DNA of 64,000 bases from JBOZRQ01 sp050789255 (GTDB lineage Bacteria; Bacillota; Sulfobacillia; Symbiobacteriales; Symbiobacteriaceae): assembly GCA_050789255.1 (NCBI GenBank), contig JBOZRQ010000008.1, forward strand, positions 62,001 through 126,000, read 5' to 3'. Below are positions 24,138 to 33,114 of the stretch, in pieces (the first letter of the stretch is position 1; every line of letters starts with the position of its first letter). The notes beneath the pieces were generated by a model, which searched no databases, had not been told where the DNA came from, and was given only the letters and a program-made list of their open reading frames with translations. The translations under genes were made by a program, and so were the position numbers.

Positions 24138-26405
24138 ATGAAACGGCACCAACGTATCGTCGCAACCCTGCTCGTAACCGCATCCCTGACCGCTCCCGGA
24201 CTCGCCTGGGCAGGCGCTGGCGAAACCGCCCCGGACAAGCCCGCCCTGCCCGTCACCGAACCCGCCGCCCCCCTCTCCACGAAGGTGAGCCAGGCCGAGG
24301 CGATCACTACGGTCAAGAAGTTCTTCGAGATTCCTGCGACCCTGGGTGAGCCCAACGTCGGCTTCAGCCAGTCCAAGGATTACGCCGTCTGGCGGCTGGA
24401 ATGGCACACCGCCGACAAGCAGGCGCCCCAGATGTCCATTAGCGTCGAGGTTGACGCCAACACCGGCAAGGTCCGCAGCTTCGGCCGCTGGCAGGAAGGT
24501 GATTCTTCTGCCGCACTGGCCTACACCAAGAGCGAGGCCCTGAAGCTGGCCGAGGCCTGGCTGGACAAGCTGGGCGCCGACCTGAAGGCCACCTTGCGCT
24601 ACCGTGACCTGAACGACTACTATTACTACGGCGGAACGAACGCCACGTATAACTTCCACTGGGACCGGCTGGAACAGGGCTACCCGGTTGGCGGCCAGGG
24701 GATCGACATCGCCATTAACGCACGCAGCGGGGAGCTGGAGCGCTTCTCCACCTCCTGGACCGAGGGCGGGACGATTACATATACCCTGCCCAAGTCGGTC
24801 ATCACCAAGGCGCAGGCCGAGGAGGTCTACCGCACCCAGCTGCCCATGGTGCTGCAGTACCAGCGCTTCAACAAGCCCGGCACCGACGACTACCGCTGGC
24901 TGCTGGTCTACCGGCCGGTCACCGGGTTCGCCCCGCTGATCAGCACCGACGGCAAGCTGGTGGACGGCAGCAACAACGAGATGGACCTGACCAAGTACAA
25001 GGACCTGCCGGTCGTGCCGGTGCCGATCGCTCCCTACAAGAAGCCCGAGAAGCCCCTCACCCGAGATGAGGCGCTCAAGCTTGCCAAGGACGTGACGGGC
25101 CGCACCGGCGAACCGAATTGGAGCAACTACTCGGAGTACGGCGACAAGGTCAAGCAGCGGGTCTGGGAATTCTCCTGGAACGGCCCCGCCGAAGAGAAGG
25201 GCCTCGACCAGAACACCAACGTCCGGATCGATGCGGAGGCCGGAATCGTCACCTCGATGTACAGCTGGAAGCAGGGCGCCTATGAGCCGCTCAAGGAGGG
25301 CGAGGAGCCCAAGATGACGCTGGAGGAGGCCCGCCAGACCGCCCTGGGGCTGATGCTCCGCTTCCGGCCGGACCTGGCAGGGGCTGCACAGCTGATGCCG
25401 TCCGACCAGGACCGGATGCTTGAGATGAAGCTGGGCGGGCGCCCGGGGCTCTACAGCATCCGCTTCGTCCACCTGAAGAACGGGATTCCCAACTCCGACG
25501 GGGGATCGAACTTTGAGATCGACGCTCGCACGGGTGACCTGATGAGCTTCTCTTCCTACGATCTGCGCATCGACAAGGATGAGTTCCCCGAGCCTGAGGG
25601 CGTGATTGAGCCGGCCAAGGCGCTGGACGTCCTGCTCCAGCAGCAGCCGCTTGAACTGGTGTGGACGACGATCTACAGCCCGTACATGCCCGGCCGGGAG
25701 TTGAAGGAGCCGGAGGCGCCCAAGACCATGCTGGTGTGGGCGCCGACCCAAAGCGCCATGGTCGGCATTGACGCCAAGCTCGGCGTGCCGCTGGACGGCA
25801 GTGGGCGTGACCTTATTGAAGCCGCCAAGCGCCCGGTCGACATCGAAGGGCACTATGCCCAGCGTGAGATCGAGCTGCTCTGGACCCGAGGCGTCTTCGA
25901 GCTGAAGGATGGCAAGTTCAATCCCAGCGACTCGATCACCATCGATGAGCTCGCCCGCTGGCTGGTGCTGGCCAAGGGGATGCAGCCCTACCCGATGTAC
26001 GACTTCATGGGCGCCTTCGCTGGTTCAGCGGCGCCTGCTGCCAAGGTGATTGAGCAGTCGGCGAACGTCGCCTACTATGGGGCCGCCCTGCGGTCCGGCA
26101 TCTTCCAGCCGGAGGACTTCAGTGCCGACTTCGACCTGAACGCCAAGGCCACCCGGGAGCAGTTCGCCCTGTGGGCGGCCCGGGCCATGGGCTACGGCAG
26201 CATTGCCAAGATGCCGAACCGGATTGCGAACTCGTTTGCCGACGGCAGCGAGATCGACGCCAAGTATGTCAACGCCGTGGGCATCCTCGAGGGCCTGGGC
26301 GTGATCAAGGGCAGCGGGGCCGGCACCTTCATGCCCAAGCGCCTGATCACCCGCGCTGAGGCTGCCAAGATGCTGTTCGCCATCACCGCAGAGACCCGCC
26401 GGTAA
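24138..26405 (+). CDS. Surface protein with YcdB/YcdC-type repeats and C-terminal SLH domains
   Basis: 755 aa. Signal peptide ends near AWAGA. The mature protein has repeated PepSY/YcdB-like units: helix (QAEAITTVKKFFEIP, SEALKLAEAWLDKLG, RDEALKLAKDV) followed by strands ending in VDANTGKVRSF, INARSGELERF and IDAEAGIVTSM. The last 190 residues contain S-layer homology units (GHYAQREIELLWTRGVF, FNPSDSITIDELARWL, AYYGAALRSGIFQ, FADGSEIDAKYVNA) that bind cell-wall polymer. ATG 24138 precedes the signal peptide. A terminator follows. Probably a wall-anchored protein that inhibits proteases or binds peptides. Confidence 0.85.
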   Translation: MKRHQRIVATLLVTASLTAPGLAWAGAGETAPDKPALPVTEPAAPLSTKVSQAEAITTVKKFFEIPATLGEPNVGFSQSKDYAVWRLEWHTADKQAPQMSISVEVDANTGKVRSFGRWQEGDSSAALAYTKSEALKLAEAWLDKLGADLKATLRYRDLNDYYYYGGTNATYNFHWDRLEQGYPVGGQGIDIAINARSGELERFSTSWTEGGTITYTLPKSVITKAQAEEVYRTQLPMVLQYQRFNKPGTDDYRWLLVYRPVTGFAPLISTDGKLVDGSNNEMDLTKYKDLPVVPVPIAPYKKPEKPLTRDEALKLAKDVTGRTGEPNWSNYSEYGDKVKQRVWEFSWNGPAEEKGLDQNTNVRIDAEAGIVTSMYSWKQGAYEPLKEGEEPKMTLEEARQTALGLMLRFRPDLAGAAQLMPSDQDRMLEMKLGGRPGLYSIRFVHLKNGIPNSDGGSNFEIDARTGDLMSFSSYDLRIDKDEFPEPEGVIEPAKALDVLLQQQPLELVWTTIYSPYMPGRELKEPEAPKTMLVWAPTQSAMVGIDAKLGVPLDGSGRDLIEAAKRPVDIEGHYAQREIELLWTRGVFELKDGKFNPSDSITIDELARWLVLAKGMQPYPMYDFMGAFAGSAAPAAKVIEQSANVAYYGAALRSGIFQPEDFSADFDLNAKATREQFALWAARAMGYGSIAKMPNRIANSFADGSEIDAKYVNAVGILEGLGVIKGSGAGTFMPKRLITRAEAAKMLFAITAETRR

Positions 26406-26412
26406 GAGCAAG

Positions 26413-26450
26413 AGCGCCAGAGAGCCTGCACAAGGCCTCTGGCGCTTTTT
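26413..26450 (+). terminator. Rho-independent terminator of the SLH protein gene
   Basis: AGCGCCAGAG pairs with CTCTGGCGCT across a 14-nt loop, followed by TTTTT. Confidence 0.85.
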
Positions 26451-26546
26451 CATCTCATTTACGAAGACTACACTTTGGAGTAATCCATCTACCACCGCCC
26501 TGCTGTTATCCTGAGTTCAGGCTCAATAGTCAAAGGGGCGATGGCC

Positions 26547-26753
26547 ATGTACGTCATTCGCATACGCGGGCACCTGGACACCGCCTGGGCCTCCTACCTG
26601 GACGGCATGACGCTGGAGAACCAGCCCGACGGCACCTCCACGATCGCCGGACCGGTCAAGGACCAGGCGCACCTACACTCGATCCTGACCCGAATCTTCG
26701 GCCTCGGCCTGACCTTGATCTCGGTCAATCGGGGGAACGAAACAATCTCATAG
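26547..26753 (+). CDS. Small conserved protein upstream of a MalT-type regulator
   Basis: 68 aa (MYVIRIRGHLDTAWASYLDG, then a DGTSTIAGPVKDQAHLHSIL helix and FGLGLTLISV). This short beta-alpha-beta pattern recurs next to LuxR/MalT regulators in other genomes, as I recall. The ATG at 26547 has AAAGGGG at good spacing; the ATG at 26541 is too close. It lies 84 bp upstream of the regulator. It is likely a small cytosolic partner or sensor, not a DNA-binding protein. Confidence 0.65.
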   Translation: MYVIRIRGHLDTAWASYLDGMTLENQPDGTSTIAGPVKDQAHLHSILTRIFGLGLTLISVNRGNETIS

Positions 26754-26836
26754 CGGAAGGTACCTCATGGTGCGGCGGTGAATCTTCGACAGATCGAACT
26801 CTCACGACCCGGTAACTGCCGCAGCAGGAGGGCGCC

Positions 26837-29428
26837 ATGTCGGATCTCACCAATGCCGGTCTCGGCTTGCCCCAGGAACCGCTCTCCAAAATGAAGCTGT
26901 TCGTTCCACAAGTACTCGGGCGCACCGTGCGGCGCCCGAGATTGCTCGCGCTCGTCGACCAGGGCGTGGGCCGCAAGCTGACGCTGGTCTCGGCGCCGGC
27001 CGGCTCCGGGAAGACCTCCTTGCTCAGCGAATGGTGCGGGAAGGAGCGGGGCGCCCGGACGCCGCTCACCTGGCTCTCCCTGGAGGAGGCCGACAATCAC
27101 CCAGCCCGCTTCTGGCTCTATGTCCTGGAGGCGATTGAGCGGCTCCAGCCAGGCATTACCGCAGACCTGCGCCTGATGATGACCAGCTCGCCGATCGACC
27201 AGATCGTCCGCATGCTGGCCAACCAGCTGGCCGACCTGGAGCACGATGTGGTGATGGTGCTGGACGACTACCACACCATCGTCGCCGATGAGATCCACAG
27301 GTCCGTGGCGTCGCTGTTGGACCTGCTGCCGCCCCGCTTTCATTTGATGATCCTGACGCGGGTCGATCCCCCGCTTCCGCTCACCCGCCTGCGCGTGCGG
27401 GGCGAGATGACGGAGGTGCGCCTGGCTGACCTGCGCTTTACCACCGGCGAGGCGGCAGCCTTCTTGGAGGACGCCACCGGGCGCCCCCTGACGGAGCGGC
27501 AGGTCGAGCTGCTGGAGCAACGCACCGAGGGGTGGATTGCCGGCCTTCAGCTGGCCGCGCTGTCCATGCAGGGGCTGCCGGAGGTGGACTCCTTTGTGCA
27601 TGCCTTTGCCGGTTCGCATCGCTATATCGTGGACTACCTGATTGAGGAGGTGCTCCGGCACCTCCCGCCTGATACCCAGACCTTCCTGCTGAAGACCTCG
27701 ATCCTTGAGCGGCTCAGCGGGCCGCTGTGCGATGCCGTCACTGGCGGCGCCGGCAGCCAGGAGGTCCTGGAGGAGTTGGAGCGGCGTAACCTGTTCCTCG
27801 TTGCGCTGGATCATCACCGGCAGTGGTACCGGTACCACCACCTCTTCGCCGAGGCGCTCAAGACCCGTCTGGGGCGGGACCTGCCCGGGGAGAAGGCGCC
27901 GCTCCACCGACGCGCCAGCGAGTGGTATGAGCAGGCCGGACTGATGGAGCCCGCGGTCAACCATGCGCTGGCCGCGGAGGACCCTGAACGGGCTGTCAGG
28001 CTGGTGGCGAACGCCGCCGAGCAGATCTGGCACCAGGGGCAGAACTCCATCCTGATGCAGTGGCTGGAGGCGCTCCCCGAGCGGCTGGTCCGGTCGCGGC
28101 CCGATTTTCTGTGCTCTGTGGCCTGGGCCTGCGTAACGTCGGGCCGCCTCGAACAGGCCTTTTCGATGTTGAAAGCCGCGGAAAGGCTGCTGGGCGCCGA
28201 TACCGACCAGGTCGATCTCCTCGGGGGGATCCTGGCGGGCCTGGCCCACTGTGCCCGCGTGGCCCGGCAGATGGCGGCGTCGGCCGAGCTGACCCGCCGG
28301 GCGTTGGCAGTCCTGCCGCTGGAGAACGCCGCCTGGCGGGGGATGGCCGTCTGGAACCAGGGCGCCCTCCACCAGTGGTGCGGGGAACTGGAGGCGGCCA
28401 ACGCCAGCTACGAGCAGGCGCTGCAACTCTTTGAGGCAGCCGGGGACGTCTACGGCATGCTTCGGGTAACGGTCTGGAACGGGGAGATTCTCGCCGATGC
28501 CGGCCGCCTGCCGGAGGCGCTGGCAGCCGGCGAGCGGGCGCTGGCCCTGGCTGTGGCCCAGGGGGAGCATCTGCCGCTGATTGCGATCGCACACCTCGGC
28601 CTGGGCGAGCTGCTCTATGAACGCTACGAGCTGGAGGAGGCCGAGCGCCACCTCCAGCAGGCCGTGGAAATCAGCCGCAACGGCGGCCTGCTCGACGTGA
28701 CATGGCTCGCCTATATCCCCCTGGCGGTGGTCAAGCAGGCCCAGGGGGACCCTCAGGGGGCGCTCGCCATCCTGGACGCCGCCGATGCCGTGGCGCCTCG
28801 GGTGCCGTGGGCCAATGCGCACGGCGTGGCCGCCAGAGCCTCGATCCTCCTGGCACAGGGTCGGGCGGATGGGGTGCAGCGGCTGCTCCCGCAGTTGGAG
28901 TCGGCCGCTCTGGATGCGGAAGCGCCGCTCCAGCAGGCGGTGTGGGCGCTGGCCGCCCTTCGGGTGCATGAAGGCCGCCCCTCGGAAGCGGTGGCGCTCC
29001 TGGACAGGCTGGCCCAGTGTATGGGGAGCCTGACCTCGATCCGTCACCGCGCCCTGCAGGTTGTGGCGCTGCGGGCTGCCGGGGACGTGGCCGGGGCCCA
29101 GGCCGTCCTTGAGCAGGCTCAGCAACTCGCTGCACGGTCGGGCAACGTGGCACCGTTCCGGGAGTTTGGGTTTAGCGCTTCGGGTGCTGCAACGGTGCCT
29201 GCGGCTCGGGTGGCGGCGCCGGTTACGGGGTTGGTCGAGCCACTGAGCGAACGGGAGCGTGAGGTGCTGGCGCTACTGGCCGACGGCGCCTCCAATGAGG
29301 TGATCGCCCGGCGGCTGTTCATCACCCTGCATACCGCCAAGAAGCACGTGGCGAATCTGATGGGCAAGCTGGACGCCGCCAACCGGACCCAGGCCGTGGC
29401 CCGGGGCCGGGAGCTTGGGCTGCTTTAG
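26837..29428 (+). CDS. MalT-type (STAND) LuxR-family transcriptional regulator
   Basis: 863 aa. P-loop SAPAGSGKTSLLSEW near residue 50, Walker B-like VVMVLDDYH near 140, a winged-helix segment with YRYHHLFAEALK, a long TPR-like region (about 430-780) for inducer binding, and a C-terminal LuxR helix-turn-helix (LSEREREVLALLADG, NEVIARRLFITLHTAKKHV). ATG 26837 has CAGGAGG. It is ATP-dependent and probably activates genes on binding a metabolite; targets are unknown. It is intact, unlike the related copy at the left edge. Confidence 0.9.
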   Translation: MSDLTNAGLGLPQEPLSKMKLFVPQVLGRTVRRPRLLALVDQGVGRKLTLVSAPAGSGKTSLLSEWCGKERGARTPLTWLSLEEADNHPARFWLYVLEAIERLQPGITADLRLMMTSSPIDQIVRMLANQLADLEHDVVMVLDDYHTIVADEIHRSVASLLDLLPPRFHLMILTRVDPPLPLTRLRVRGEMTEVRLADLRFTTGEAAAFLEDATGRPLTERQVELLEQRTEGWIAGLQLAALSMQGLPEVDSFVHAFAGSHRYIVDYLIEEVLRHLPPDTQTFLLKTSILERLSGPLCDAVTGGAGSQEVLEELERRNLFLVALDHHRQWYRYHHLFAEALKTRLGRDLPGEKAPLHRRASEWYEQAGLMEPAVNHALAAEDPERAVRLVANAAEQIWHQGQNSILMQWLEALPERLVRSRPDFLCSVAWACVTSGRLEQAFSMLKAAERLLGADTDQVDLLGGILAGLAHCARVARQMAASAELTRRALAVLPLENAAWRGMAVWNQGALHQWCGELEAANASYEQALQLFEAAGDVYGMLRVTVWNGEILADAGRLPEALAAGERALALAVAQGEHLPLIAIAHLGLGELLYERYELEEAERHLQQAVEISRNGGLLDVTWLAYIPLAVVKQAQGDPQGALAILDAADAVAPRVPWANAHGVAARASILLAQGRADGVQRLLPQLESAALDAEAPLQQAVWALAALRVHEGRPSEAVALLDRLAQCMGSLTSIRHRALQVVALRAAGDVAGAQAVLEQAQQLAARSGNVAPFREFGFSASGAATVPAARVAAPVTGLVEPLSEREREVLALLADGASNEVIARRLFITLHTAKKHVANLMGKLDAANRTQAVARGRELGLL

Positions 29429-30060
29429 GGGGACTTCATGATGCCGTTGATCCGCGCCAGCAGGTCGTCGAGCATGGCGGCGGTGGCGCCCCAGATTTTG
29501 TGGCCCCGGAAGGTGAAGTAGGGCACCTGGAGGCGGGCGCCCTGGAGCACCCGGACCTCTGAGGCTACGTTGGCCGGGTCGAGCAGATGCGCCAAGGGCA
29601 CCTCCAGCACCGAGGCGACCTCCCCGGGGCTGGGCAGAAACTCAGGCCGACGGCTGGCGTAGGCCACGAAGGGGCGGACCAGGAAGTTCGACGGCGGAAT
29701 GTAGACCGGCCGGAGCTCACCGAGCAGTTCCAGGTCCGCTGGCTGGATGCCGAGCTCCTCGTTCGCCTCCCGCAGGGCGGCCTGGAGCAGTGTGGCATCC
29801 TCGGGGTCGAGTGCGCCGCCGGGGAAGGAGATCTGCCCGGCGTGGCTGGGGAGATGGCTTGTCCGCTCGGTGAGGACCAGGGTCAGGCCGTCGGCGCCCG
29901 GGTAGAGCAGCACGAGCACGGCTGCGGGCCGGGCTGTAGTGCCAGGGGGCGGCGCCGTTGGACGTGCCGCGGTCCCGCCATCCTCCGTGCGAATCTGCAT
30001 GCGGTAAGCCGGGGCTTCGGCATAGGGGAGCGCCCGGCGAAGCAGGTCGAGTGTGATCAT
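29425..30060 (-). CDS. Nudix hydrolase, CoA diphosphatase type
   Basis: 211 aa. The block LTERTSHLPSHAGQISFPGG followed by ALDPEDATLLQAALREANEE and LGI combines the extended CoA-pyrophosphatase signature with a Nudix box (catalytic REANEE). The reaction is cleavage of CoA or similar nucleotides to phosphopantetheine and 3',5'-ADP. ATG 30060 with AGAAGGGGG is preferred to 30102. The 3' end overlaps the convergent regulator gene by 4 bp. Confidence 0.88.
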   Translation of the reverse strand: MITLDLLRRALPYAEAPAYRMQIRTEDGGTAARPTAPPPGTTARPAAVLVLLYPGADGLTLVLTERTSHLPSHAGQISFPGGALDPEDATLLQAALREANEELGIQPADLELLGELRPVYIPPSNFLVRPFVAYASRRPEFLPSPGEVASVLEVPLAHLLDPANVASEVRVLQGARLQVPYFTFRGHKIWGATAAMLDDLLARINGIMKSP

Positions 30061-30157
30061 GGTGAGGCCCCCTTCTGCCCCCATTTTACCGCAAGTCGGC
30101 ACCTCACCGGGGGGTACCCTTCCGGTTGGGGGCCTTTTTCATGCAGGTTGACCCGTA

Positions 30158-30209
30158 CAGGTACTTTGTTCGTGGTTTATCTGAGCAACATACGGAAAAA
30201 AAGTACCTG
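30158..30209. repeat. Inverted repeat partner of the 117-bp element
   Basis: CAGGTACTTT (30158-30167) is the inverse of AAAGTACCTG (30200-30209). The right arm overlaps the left terminal repeat of the 30205-30321 element, so the two structures are mutually exclusive. Confidence 0.55.
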
Positions 30210-30321
30210 AAACCTGACATGACCGGCTCTGGATCAGACCAAGGAGGTCTTTCGGACCAGATTTGGGTTATTTTGCTACACCCCCGGGGTATCTCCCCCG
30301 GGGGTGTGTCAGGTTTCAGGT
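30205..30321. mobile_element. 117-bp MITE-like element
   Basis: Perfect 15-bp terminal inverted repeats, ACCTGAAACCTGACA at 30205-30219 and its inverse at 30307-30321, flanked on both sides by AAGT, a possible 4-bp target duplication. The interior folds into at least two hairpins: AGACC/GGTCT with outer TCTGG/CCAGA, and a 10-bp stem at 30278-30307. No coding capacity. It could instead be a structured RNA leader of the gene at 30423. Confidence 0.5.
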
Positions 30322-30422
30322 AAGTTTTTACCGCCAAACGGGTCCCCTGGACTGCAAAAAATGGGAGGAAGGTGCGATCGCCAGGAAGAAACTGTAAATC
30401 CTTGAGGAGGTGGGGGTTTGCG

Positions 30423-31349
30423 ATGGGCCCTTCCGTCATCGATGTGCCCGTGACCGTGCTGCTCACCACGGAGTTGCTGCCTTCAGCCAAACTCCTGTGG
30501 ATGATTGCCAGGCTCGACCCGGGTCTCCTGCCAAGATCGGGTCTCTCGCGCCCCACTGTGCAGAAAGGCCTCGCGCAACTGCAGAGTTGGCATCCGCCCG
30601 AGGGCCCCACCGTTCTCATGCCCACGGCGGTGCTGCTGGACCAGCGGCTCGGCGCCCAGGCGCGAATCCTGTATGCTCTCCTTTTACTCACCCCTGGATT
30701 CAGCCACCCATGCGGCCACTTCACCTACGACGAACTCGCTGACCTCGGCGGGCTGAATCGCAAGACCGTTGTCCGGGCCGTAGAAGAGCTACGCAAAGCC
30801 GAATGGATCCAGATACAGCGGCTCAACCGGCGGGACCGCCTGCACTTCGACCTGACCTTCCCGGGGTTCGAACGAGGCATGACCGCCCTGGCCAAGGCGC
30901 AAACCCGCCTGGAGCGAGCAAAACACCGCGGCGAAGGGTTAATGAGGGAGTACCTGTCCCTGCTCATCGATGTCGACGAGTTTGAAGACGACGTATTCCC
31001 CTGGTTTCTGGTCAACCCCAGGACCGAGGAGCGGCTTCAATTCGACCGCTTCTACCCGCCTGCGGTGGCCTTCGAGTTTCAAGGCGCTCAGCATTTCCAT
31101 GCCACGGAGAAGTTCACGGAGGCGCAGTCTACGCAGCAGCGTGAGCGGGACCTGATCAAGATCGGCCTCTGCGTCTTGCGGGGCATCACCCTGGTGCACG
31201 TCCTGGACGGGGACTTGACCCTGGAGGGGATGCAGCGAAAGGTGGGGCGCCTCCTGCCCCTGCGGGATCTGACGGACTACGACCTGCTCATCGACTTCCT
31301 TGAAACCGAAAGCATGGATCACCGAAGGCGTGTTGCCCGGTTCAGTTAG
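30423..31349 (+). CDS. Winged-helix protein fused to PD-(D/E)XK-like nuclease domain
   Basis: 308 aa. Residues about 65-150 look like a winged helix: LLDQRLGAQARILYALLLL, FTYDELADLGGLNRKTVVRA, EELRKAEWIQIQR. The C-terminal half has LQFDRFYPP, VAFEFQGAQHFHATEKF and RERDLIKIGLCVLRGI, which fits a PD-(D/E)XK arrangement with D, ExQ and a downstream K. ATG 30423 has GAGGAGG upstream. The 3' end overlaps the convergent amidase gene by 8 bp. It could be a replication-initiator-like or site-specific nuclease. Assignment is by motif only and its partners are unknown. Confidence 0.55.
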   Translation: MGPSVIDVPVTVLLTTELLPSAKLLWMIARLDPGLLPRSGLSRPTVQKGLAQLQSWHPPEGPTVLMPTAVLLDQRLGAQARILYALLLLTPGFSHPCGHFTYDELADLGGLNRKTVVRAVEELRKAEWIQIQRLNRRDRLHFDLTFPGFERGMTALAKAQTRLERAKHRGEGLMREYLSLLIDVDEFEDDVFPWFLVNPRTEERLQFDRFYPPAVAFEFQGAQHFHATEKFTEAQSTQQRERDLIKIGLCVLRGITLVHVLDGDLTLEGMQRKVGRLLPLRDLTDYDLLIDFLETESMDHRRRVARFS

Positions 31350-32973
31350 CAAAGTAGGCCTGGACCGCCCGGAAGAGCGCCCCGGCCGCCGCCTCCTGTC
31401 CGCTGGCCGAGGCCAGCACCGCCTCCTCCCGGCCGCTGGTCATAAAGCCCAGCTCCACCAGCACGCCGGGGGCATGGCTGTTGCGGATCACGTTGAAGGG
31501 CCGCTGCTTGACCCCACGGTCGTAGAAGCCCAGGGCGCCGACCAGTTCCCGCTGCATCAGCCCGGCCAGGTACTGGCTCTTGGCCGCGTTCAGGTTGCTA
31601 ATCGCCCAGTAAACCTCTGTGCCGCCATCGCCGGCGGGCCCGGCGTTGCTGTGGATGGAGAGCATCAGGTCGACCTGCTCCTGGTTGGCGATCGCCGAGC
31701 GTACGGCCAGGTCCGCCTGGGTCCGTTCACTGTGGCTACCATACTTGCTGGCCTGATCCGGCGGCAGGACCCGGGCGTCGGTGGTCCGGGTCATGAGGAC
31801 CGTGGCGCCTGCCTGCTCCAGCAGGGGCTTCAGCCGCAGCGCTACGGCCAGGTTTACATCCTTCTCGATGTAGCCCGCCACGCCCACCGCCCCGCTCTCC
31901 TCGCCCCCATGGCCGGGGTCGAGGAGAATCTTTTTGCCAGCGAGTCCGTCGGGGATGAAGCGCAGCTCCATGCGCCCGGCGCCGGTGCGGTAGAGGGCGT
32001 AGGGCGACGTCGGTGCGGCGAGCCGCAGGCGCAGGCCGCCCAGGGGCATTCGGTCGGGAACGCTGGCAGTTGTGGAGGAAGGCTGTCCCTGAGCCGGGGC
32101 AGCGCCGCCTTCCGGCCCGACCTCGGTCAAGCTGATGCCCCCCGGCAGGCCGGTCAACTCAGCGGCCCGCAGGGCGCCGGGCAGGTCGAGGACCAGCTCG
32201 CTCCCCTCCTGCCGGAGCACGGGGCGCAGGTCGCCCCGGATCTGGAAGCCCCAGCCGCCGCTGATCTGCTCGACCCGCTCCAGGCCCGGGCGGATCTCCA
32301 CCTCGACCCGGCTGGCCTCACTGGTCACGACCCGGTAGACAGGGCTGTTCTCCAGCTCCAACAGCAGGCCGCGCTCGCTGAGCGAGAGCTGGCCAAGGCC
32401 GCTATCGCCGACGCCAAGGGCCGCCTGGATGCCGGGCGGCGCAGCCACTCTGAGGACCAGGCTACCGTCCGAGAGCGGCTGGACCTGGCCGGAGGTCCCG
32501 GAGGCGACCACGCGGATCATGCCGGTGCCGACACGGCTCACCTCGACCTTCAGCCCGGGCTCAGCCTCCAGCGACCAGCGCCCGGTGCTGATTCGGTAAC
32601 TGACCGGCTGGTTCCGGCCGTCCCGCACGGTGGCGTCGGAGGCGCGGAGCCAGCCGGCGTCGCCGGAAGCGGTCTTCACGTACAGCCAGCCCTCCCGGCT
32701 GTCCAGGTACTCGACCCGTGTGCCGGCGGCCACGTCGGCGACGGGCAGGTAGAAGGTGCCGCGGCCGGTGTAAAGCCGGACATCGTTGGTCGTCTCAATG
32801 ATGAAGGCAGGCTGCACACGAAAGGCGTCCGGGGCCGGAAGCACGGGAGCCGGCGTGGGTACGGCAACCGCCGGGGCCTCCATGTCGACCACCGGCGGCG
32901 GTGTGCCCTTGGAGCAGGCTACTAACAGCACCCCTGTTACCACGGGGATCAATAAGCGATTCCAGTGCGGCAT
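31342..32973 (-). CDS. N-acetylmuramoyl-L-alanine amidase, lipoprotein with SH3-like region
   Basis: 543 aa. Lipobox LLVAC (Cys 20) anchors it outside the membrane. Residues about 60-140 resemble SH3b domains (YTGRGTFYLPVADVAAGTRV, SREGWLYVKTASGDAGWLR). An AMIN-like beta region follows. The C-terminal Amidase_3 domain has its zinc ligands in ILLDPGHGGEESG (His), GYIEKDVNLA (Glu), LSIHSNAG (His) and catalytic Glu in VLVELGFM. It cleaves the amide between muramic acid and the stem peptide, so it acts in cell-wall remodelling or separation. Confidence 0.92.
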   Translation of the reverse strand: MPHWNRLLIPVVTGVLLVACSKGTPPPVVDMEAPAVAVPTPAPVLPAPDAFRVQPAFIIETTNDVRLYTGRGTFYLPVADVAAGTRVEYLDSREGWLYVKTASGDAGWLRASDATVRDGRNQPVSYRISTGRWSLEAEPGLKVEVSRVGTGMIRVVASGTSGQVQPLSDGSLVLRVAAPPGIQAALGVGDSGLGQLSLSERGLLLELENSPVYRVVTSEASRVEVEIRPGLERVEQISGGWGFQIRGDLRPVLRQEGSELVLDLPGALRAAELTGLPGGISLTEVGPEGGAAPAQGQPSSTTASVPDRMPLGGLRLRLAAPTSPYALYRTGAGRMELRFIPDGLAGKKILLDPGHGGEESGAVGVAGYIEKDVNLAVALRLKPLLEQAGATVLMTRTTDARVLPPDQASKYGSHSERTQADLAVRSAIANQEQVDLMLSIHSNAGPAGDGGTEVYWAISNLNAAKSQYLAGLMQRELVGALGFYDRGVKQRPFNVIRNSHAPGVLVELGFMTSGREEAVLASASGQEAAAGALFRAVQAYFAN

Positions 32974-33114
32974 TCTGTCTCCTCCGCGGCTGCTACGTCT
33001 CTCCCCACACCTTCGGCGAGATTACCCAACGTGCCTGTTTCCAAAGTGTGAACAGGAGAACCGGCGCCCGGGGAGAATCCCTAAGCATCCCACCTGCGAG
33101 GGGGCTGCCCCACC

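Noticed and set aside
23844..25853. 669-codon minus ORF
   Set aside because: Antisense to the SLH protein; no motif, Gly/Val/Leu bias.
26765..29125. 786-codon minus ORF
   Set aside because: Antisense to the MalT-type regulator, which has full motifs.
30104..30724. 206-codon minus ORF over the MITE-like region
   Set aside because: Crosses inverted repeats and the start of a well-supported plus-strand gene; no motif.
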